Shown: positions 60,547-64,000 of the stretch, piece after piece
Numbering within the stretch: position 1 is the stretch's first letter
Layout: the number at the start of each line of letters is the position of its first letter
Assembly: GCA_005116835.1 (NCBI GenBank)
Contig: SWDM01000004.1
Location: 214,749 to 278,748 of the forward strand
Source: Nitrospira sp.
GTDB lineage: Bacteria; Nitrospirota; Nitrospiria; Nitrospirales; Nitrospiraceae
Length of the DNA stretch: 64,000 nucleotides
Direction: 5' to 3'
Notes under the pieces: model-generated
Database searches by the model: none
Seen by the model: only the letters and a program-made list of their open reading frames with translations
Told to the model about the DNA's origin: nothing
Translations under genes and position numbers: made by a program

Positions 60547-61914
60547 CTATTTTTGGTATGTTCCCTGATGACCGACCCAGTCGCAACCTTTGTCCGGATT
60601 CGTAAACTCGCTCCAGGGTTCCGGCTTCACCAATCCCGGCGATCGGCTGATGATCTTGAACTGCCCGTCTTTCAGGATTTCCCCGATCAGCACCGGCCTA
60701 TAGGTGTGATGATTGGCGGCATCCATCATGATCTCACCGCCCGGCGCCAGGAACTTGCTGCCATAGACTGCCTTTCGGACCTTGTCCACTTCGATCGACG
60801 CAGCCTTCTCGACCGCTTGCTTCCAGATATAGACCCCGAAGTAGGCTGCTTCAATCGGATCGTCCGTGACCCGCTTATCGCCGTCCGGCAGGTTGCTCTT
60901 CTTGCAGTAGGCCTTGAAGTCCGCCACGAACTTCTTGTTCTGCGGCGTATCGACGCTTTGATAATAATTCCACGCCGCCAGGTGCCCGACCAAGGCCGAG
61001 GTATCCATCCCGCGCAACTCGTCTTCCGCCACACTGAAGGCCATGATTGGAGCGTCTTCGGCCCGCAAGCCCTGGTTCGCGAACTCTTTGTAGAAGGGGA
61101 CGTTGCTGTCGCCGTTGATCGTACTGATCACGCAGCCTCCGCCACCCGCGGCAAACTTCTTCACCTTGCCGACGATAGTCTGATAGTCCTGGTGATGGAA
61201 CGGCGTATATTCTTCCTCGATGTTGGCCGCCGGCACTTTCTTGGCCAGCAACATGGCGCGCAGGATCTTGTTGGTGGTGCGGGGATACACATAGTCCGTG
61301 CCGAGCAGATAGAACTTCTTGAACCCGCCGCCTTCTTTGCTCATCAGATAATCCACCGCCGGCACAGCCTGCTGATTCGGAGCGGCGCCGGTGTAGAAGA
61401 CGTTCCGCGAGCACTCTTCTCCCTCGTACTGCACGGGATAGAACAGTAAGCCGTTGTTCTTCTCGAAGACCGGCAAGACCGACTTCCGGCTGACCGAGGT
61501 CCAACAGCCGAAGGTGACCGAGACCTTATCCTGTAACAACAGTTGCTTGGCCTTTTCGGCAAAGAGATCCCAGTTCGAGGCTGGATCGACCACGACCGGC
61601 TTGATCATCCGGCCCATCACTCCACCCTTCGAGTTGATTTCATCCACCGCCATCATCACCGTATCGCGGAGTGACACTTCGCTGATGGCCATGGTGCCGC
61701 TGAGCGAATGCAGGATCCCGATCTTGATCGGTTCCTTGTCCGCCGCATAGGACAGGGCCCAGTTTCCTAGGTTGCCGAGCAGGGCTGCGACCCCTACGCC
61801 GGCTGCTATCTTGCCTCCCTTAACCAGAAGCTCACGCCGCGAGGGACCGGCCTCAGCCTCAGTATCCGTAGCAGGCTTAACCGGGGTTACCTCACTGGGT
61901 TTGTTCGTTGCCAT
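60547..61914 (-). CDS. urtA: Urea ABC transporter substrate-binding protein UrtA
   Basis: 455 aa from the ATG at 61914 (MATNKPSEVTPVKPATD). A twin-arginine-like signal SRRELLVKGGKIAAGVGVAALLGNLGNWALS suggests Tat export. Mature domain EPIKIGILHSLSGTMAISEVSLRDTVMMAVDEINSKGGVMGRMIKPVVVDPASNWDLFAEKAKQLL is the UrtA hallmark, and FYPVQYEGEECSRNVFYTGAAPNQQAVPAVDYL is specific to urea-binding members. Periplasmic receptor, 95 nt after the porin stop. Confidence 0.96.
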   Translation of the reverse strand: MATNKPSEVTPVKPATDTEAEAGPSRRELLVKGGKIAAGVGVAALLGNLGNWALSYAADKEPIKIGILHSLSGTMAISEVSLRDTVMMAVDEINSKGGVMGRMIKPVVVDPASNWDLFAEKAKQLLLQDKVSVTFGCWTSVSRKSVLPVFEKNNGLLFYPVQYEGEECSRNVFYTGAAPNQQAVPAVDYLMSKEGGGFKKFYLLGTDYVYPRTTNKILRAMLLAKKVPAANIEEEYTPFHHQDYQTIVGKVKKFAAGGGGCVISTINGDSNVPFYKEFANQGLRAEDAPIMAFSVAEDELRGMDTSALVGHLAAWNYYQSVDTPQNKKFVADFKAYCKKSNLPDGDKRVTDDPIEAAYFGVYIWKQAVEKAASIEVDKVRKAVYGSKFLAPGGEIMMDAANHHTYRPVLIGEILKDGQFKIISRSPGLVKPEPWSEFTNPDKGCDWVGHQGTYQK

Positions 61915-62008
61915 AGTCGGACTCCTTTCACTCACAGACAGATGTTGTGTCAGATCGACTGAACTATACCGTCGCTATAGGAGATCTTCTCTGAGCCACA
62001 TTGATGTC

Positions 62009-63304
62009 TTAATACTGGAGCTGCAAGGCCAAATGGACAGAATCTTGGTGCCGACCTCCCTGAATGGCGCCGATCGTCGTAGGCCCGCCTGCTGGGTCCA
62101 GACTGCCAGTCCGCCAAAATGCCGATATGCGGGCATTGTGACCGCTGATGACGTAATTCGTGCCAAGTTCAAATTCATCGAGTGCGCTGGTATGTACGCT
62201 GTTCACGAAGGTATATCTCCCATAGGGCTGGAACCTCCCGATCCCGATCTCATTTGGAAACAGATACAAGGCGTACGCGGTGACTGAAGACCCGCTAAAC
62301 ATGCAGAAACAACCTGCATCCCCAGAGGCGGCAAGGTTCTGTGCCCAGTACCGTTTGTATTCAGCGTTGGCCGTGAACACGCCTTTGTTCGGGAGGACTT
62401 TCTCAAACAGAACATCGCCGACAAAACTCCCAAAAGCGCTTTTATTCAAATTTGAACCAGCTCCTGCATTCTGATATTCTCCACCTACTGCAAGGGCGAG
62501 AATATCCCCGGCTGTCCCGTAGTAGGTTCCGCTGGTGTAGTAGCCAGGATTCGACTCATCGTTCAGCAAGTTCCAGGTAAGACGTCCTGCATACTTCAGA
62601 CTGTTTCTTTCATTTGGTCCAACGACTGGTGTTCCCGCCCCTGACCGCAGCCCCTGGAATACCGATAAGACGTATTGCAGGTGCGTCCCACCCGGATGGA
62701 CTTTCCCGAAGAAGACCGCTCCATTGTCACGACCATAGAGACCGGCCCCACCTGCTCCAATGTTCCCACTGAAGTCGGCTTGATTAAACGGTGTCCGAAA
62801 GCCATCGAAGACCGCATGGTAGAAGGGACCGTTCAGTTCGCCTCGCTCTGTCGGTACCAAGGTGCGTCCGATCCAGAAGTTGACTGTCTCAGTGAACTCG
62901 AACTGTCCAATCGCATCGAGCAGGCCGATCGTGGTATTAGACGCGAAAATATTTCCAGCAGCTCCGGCTCCCGCCCCACTGCCATTACCTTGACCCACCG
63001 CACAGTTAAAACATTCTGTGTTGAACGCGAACTTGACGTACTTGTGGATCCCTCCGTTGATATAGATACGAGCGTTGTTGATCGCGAACTCGTTGCTCCA
63101 CTGCGACCGGCTCGCCGACCCATCTTCTATCGAATTAAAACTCATCCGGGTACCCATACCGATGGAAATATACTTGTCATCGTCCACCTTGATGGTCCCG
63201 CCTGCATAGGCGCTGGGAACGGTGGATACCATCCCTGCGACCAGCGTTATGGCAGCCCCTGCGACCACAAACAAATTCTTGAATCTTTGTCTATCTACCT
63301 TCAT
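62009..63304 (-). CDS. Outer-membrane porin of the urea island (FmdC-like position)
   Basis: 431 aa from the ATG at 63304 (MKVDRQRFKNLFVVAGAAITLVAGMVSTVPSAYAGG), which gives a clean signal peptide; the frame is open to 63424 but that part is the structured leader. The mature barrel starts IKVDDDKYISIGMGTRMSFN and ends VHLALQLQY. Strand-rich segments and a Cys pair (CFNCAVG, and CFCMF later) are visible. It heads the urtABCDE series on the same strand, so it probably admits urea or short amides through the outer membrane. This is inferred from position. Confidence 0.75.
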   Translation of the reverse strand: MKVDRQRFKNLFVVAGAAITLVAGMVSTVPSAYAGGTIKVDDDKYISIGMGTRMSFNSIEDGSASRSQWSNEFAINNARIYINGGIHKYVKFAFNTECFNCAVGQGNGSGAGAGAAGNIFASNTTIGLLDAIGQFEFTETVNFWIGRTLVPTERGELNGPFYHAVFDGFRTPFNQADFSGNIGAGGAGLYGRDNGAVFFGKVHPGGTHLQYVLSVFQGLRSGAGTPVVGPNERNSLKYAGRLTWNLLNDESNPGYYTSGTYYGTAGDILALAVGGEYQNAGAGSNLNKSAFGSFVGDVLFEKVLPNKGVFTANAEYKRYWAQNLAASGDAGCFCMFSGSSVTAYALYLFPNEIGIGRFQPYGRYTFVNSVHTSALDEFELGTNYVISGHNARISAFWRTGSLDPAGGPTTIGAIQGGRHQDSVHLALQLQY

Positions 63305-63365
63305 GTGACAGCCTCCCACGCCCCGTTGGTGATCCCATTGCCCGCTCATGATCGGTTTACTCACC

Positions 63366-63401
63366 TCGACGGCATCGTCGTTGCGCACCACATTGTGCGC
63401 A
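63366..63401 (-). promoter_or_regulatory. ANTAR-type hairpin pair in the leader of the urea-island porin
   Basis: On the minus strand TGCGCAC/GTGCGCA (63401-63382) closes loop AATGTG, with A at position 1 and G at position 4. CGAC/GTCG (63380-63367) closes loop GATGCC, which keeps G at position 4 but not A at position 1. The sequence around it (CGTCGAGGTGAG) aligns with the H3-H4 part of the other porin leader at 42350-42384. No terminator is seen between this pair and the start codon. Confidence 0.55.
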
Positions 63402-63589
63402 TCCCCAAACCCCTTGCCACCCATATCACCTCTCGGATCAATGGCTGGAAGCTATACGCTGAGCGACAGGATAATCACACTAGGCATCTCCCTAGGTCCG
63501 CGAGGCAATCTCCCTAGGCGAATGCCAGCGCGACGAGCGGGACGCGCGAGAAAAGCGCGACGGGTGAAGGGGATACGGCTAAAGGTTCG

Positions 63590-63690
63590 GGCTAGGCTGA
63601 AGGTAGGGGGTTCGGATGTCCGGACACTTCAGCCTTCGGCCTGAATCCCTTCGGCCTGAATCCCTTCAGCCGAACCCCTTCAGCCTAATC
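63590..63690. repeat. Iterated-word inverted repeat (GGCTGAAGG/CCTTCAGCC type)
   Basis: GGCTAAAGGTTCGGGCTAGGCTGAAGG is mirrored by CTTCAGCCTTCGGCCTGAATCCCTTCGGCC and CCTTCAGCCGAACCCCTTCAGCC. It closes the LuxR-type regulator gene. Confidence 0.85.
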
Positions 63691-64000
63691 CGATGCGAGG
63701 ATCCCGTGGACGAGGGCGTACTTTGTGAGCTCGGCAGTCGTGTGAAGATCGAGTAGCGACATGATCTGCGATTTATGAAACTCGACGGTCTTCGGTGAAA
63801 TATTGAGCGCCGATGCAACCTCCTTGACCGCCTTCCCTTCCGCCACGAGCTGCAACACTTCTCGTTGGCGCGCCGTCAAGGACTTAGCCCCCAATACGGC
63901 AGGCACCCTCCCTGTGATGGCGGACTCCACCAGACCCTTCGCGACCAAGGGAGTGACATAGCACTGCCCTTCCATGACGGAATGGATAGCTTGGAGTAAT
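63685..64000 (-). CDS. LuxR/NarL-type response regulator, C-terminal part (5' end outside window)
   Basis: The visible 104 residues run LLQAIHSVMEGQCYVTPLVAKGLVES, the usual end of a receiver domain and linker, then the LuxR helix-turn-helix SLTARQREVLQLVAEGKAVKEVASALNISPKTVEFHKSQIMSLLDLHTTAELTKYALVHGI. The start and phospho-accepting Asp lie beyond the window. It is on the same strand as, and upstream of, the urea-island porin. The target is unknown. It is not an ANTAR protein. Confidence 0.88.
   Translation of the reverse strand, partial: LLQAIHSVMEGQCYVTPLVAKGLVESAITGRVPAVLGAKSLTARQREVLQLVAEGKAVKEVASALNISPKTVEFHKSQIMSLLDLHTTAELTKYALVHGILASD

Noticed and set aside
63305-63424. N-terminal extension of the urea-island porin to 63424
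   Set aside because: It would place about 40 residues before a clear signal peptide, and the stretch forms the hexaloop hairpins shared with the other porin leader.

Overview
The window looks like chromosome from a Nitrospira-type bacterium (phylum Nitrospirota; lineage II is my inference). The evidence is a periplasmic chlorite dismutase of the Nitrospira type, a NarK-type nitrate/nitrite porter, a complete urea ABC transporter plus urease, a PII/GlnD/GlnE/GlnA nitrogen cascade with AmtB, and outer-membrane beta-barrels. I cannot tell from this window whether the organism is a nitrite oxidiser or a comammox strain. No rRNA, tRNA, CRISPR array or prophage was recognised.

Layout. 1-9.2 kb: recG (partial), a TPR/gluzincin-peptidase protein, small exported and membrane proteins, and a translationally coupled four-gene operon (metallo-beta-lactamase-like, TPR, unknown, methyltransferase). 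9.5-21.6 kb, minus strand: purine and riboflavin synthesis (purF, purL, purQ, purS, purC, purB, ribH, ribBA) with nusB, a chlorite dismutase gene overlapping purB, and a DUF433/DUF5615 toxin-antitoxin-like pair overlapping purL. 21.7-26.7 kb: narK, an rpoH-type sigma factor and groES-groEL. 26.7-29.7 kb: small exported or unknown proteins. 29.9-40.5 kb: nitrogen-control island, with two divergent GlnE-like adenylyltransferases and amtB-glnB-glnD-glnA. 40.9-47.8 kb: a porin with a long regulated leader, a DUF2490 protein, alpha-carbonic anhydrase, a lipoprotein and nadE. 48-63.3 kb: urea island on the minus strand (porin, urtABCDE, lipoprotein, ureA, ureB, IS110 element, ureC, ureF, ureG, ureD), with a second DUF433/DUF5615 pair on the opposite strand between ureG and ureF. 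The right edge holds a partial LuxR/NarL-type response regulator.

How the genes work together. Outer-membrane channel, UrtABCDE, urease (ammonia plus CO2), AmtB, glutamine synthetase and its PII/GlnD/GlnE control form one route from urea or ammonium to glutamine, next to a periplasmic carbonic anhydrase. Glutamine then feeds PurF, PurQ and NadE.

The most notable signals are non-coding. (1) The porin leader at 42294-42596 has four hairpins with hexaloops of the ANTAR-target type (A at position 1, G at position 4). One overlaps the 5' strand of an intrinsic terminator. A related hairpin pair precedes the urea-island porin. (2) The IS110 element in the urease operon carries a bridge-RNA-like structure whose four guide segments match the target and donor flanks visible here. 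(3) Intergenic regions are packed with at least five families of structured repeats, some of which run into coding sequence (purF, ribH, nusB, ureD).
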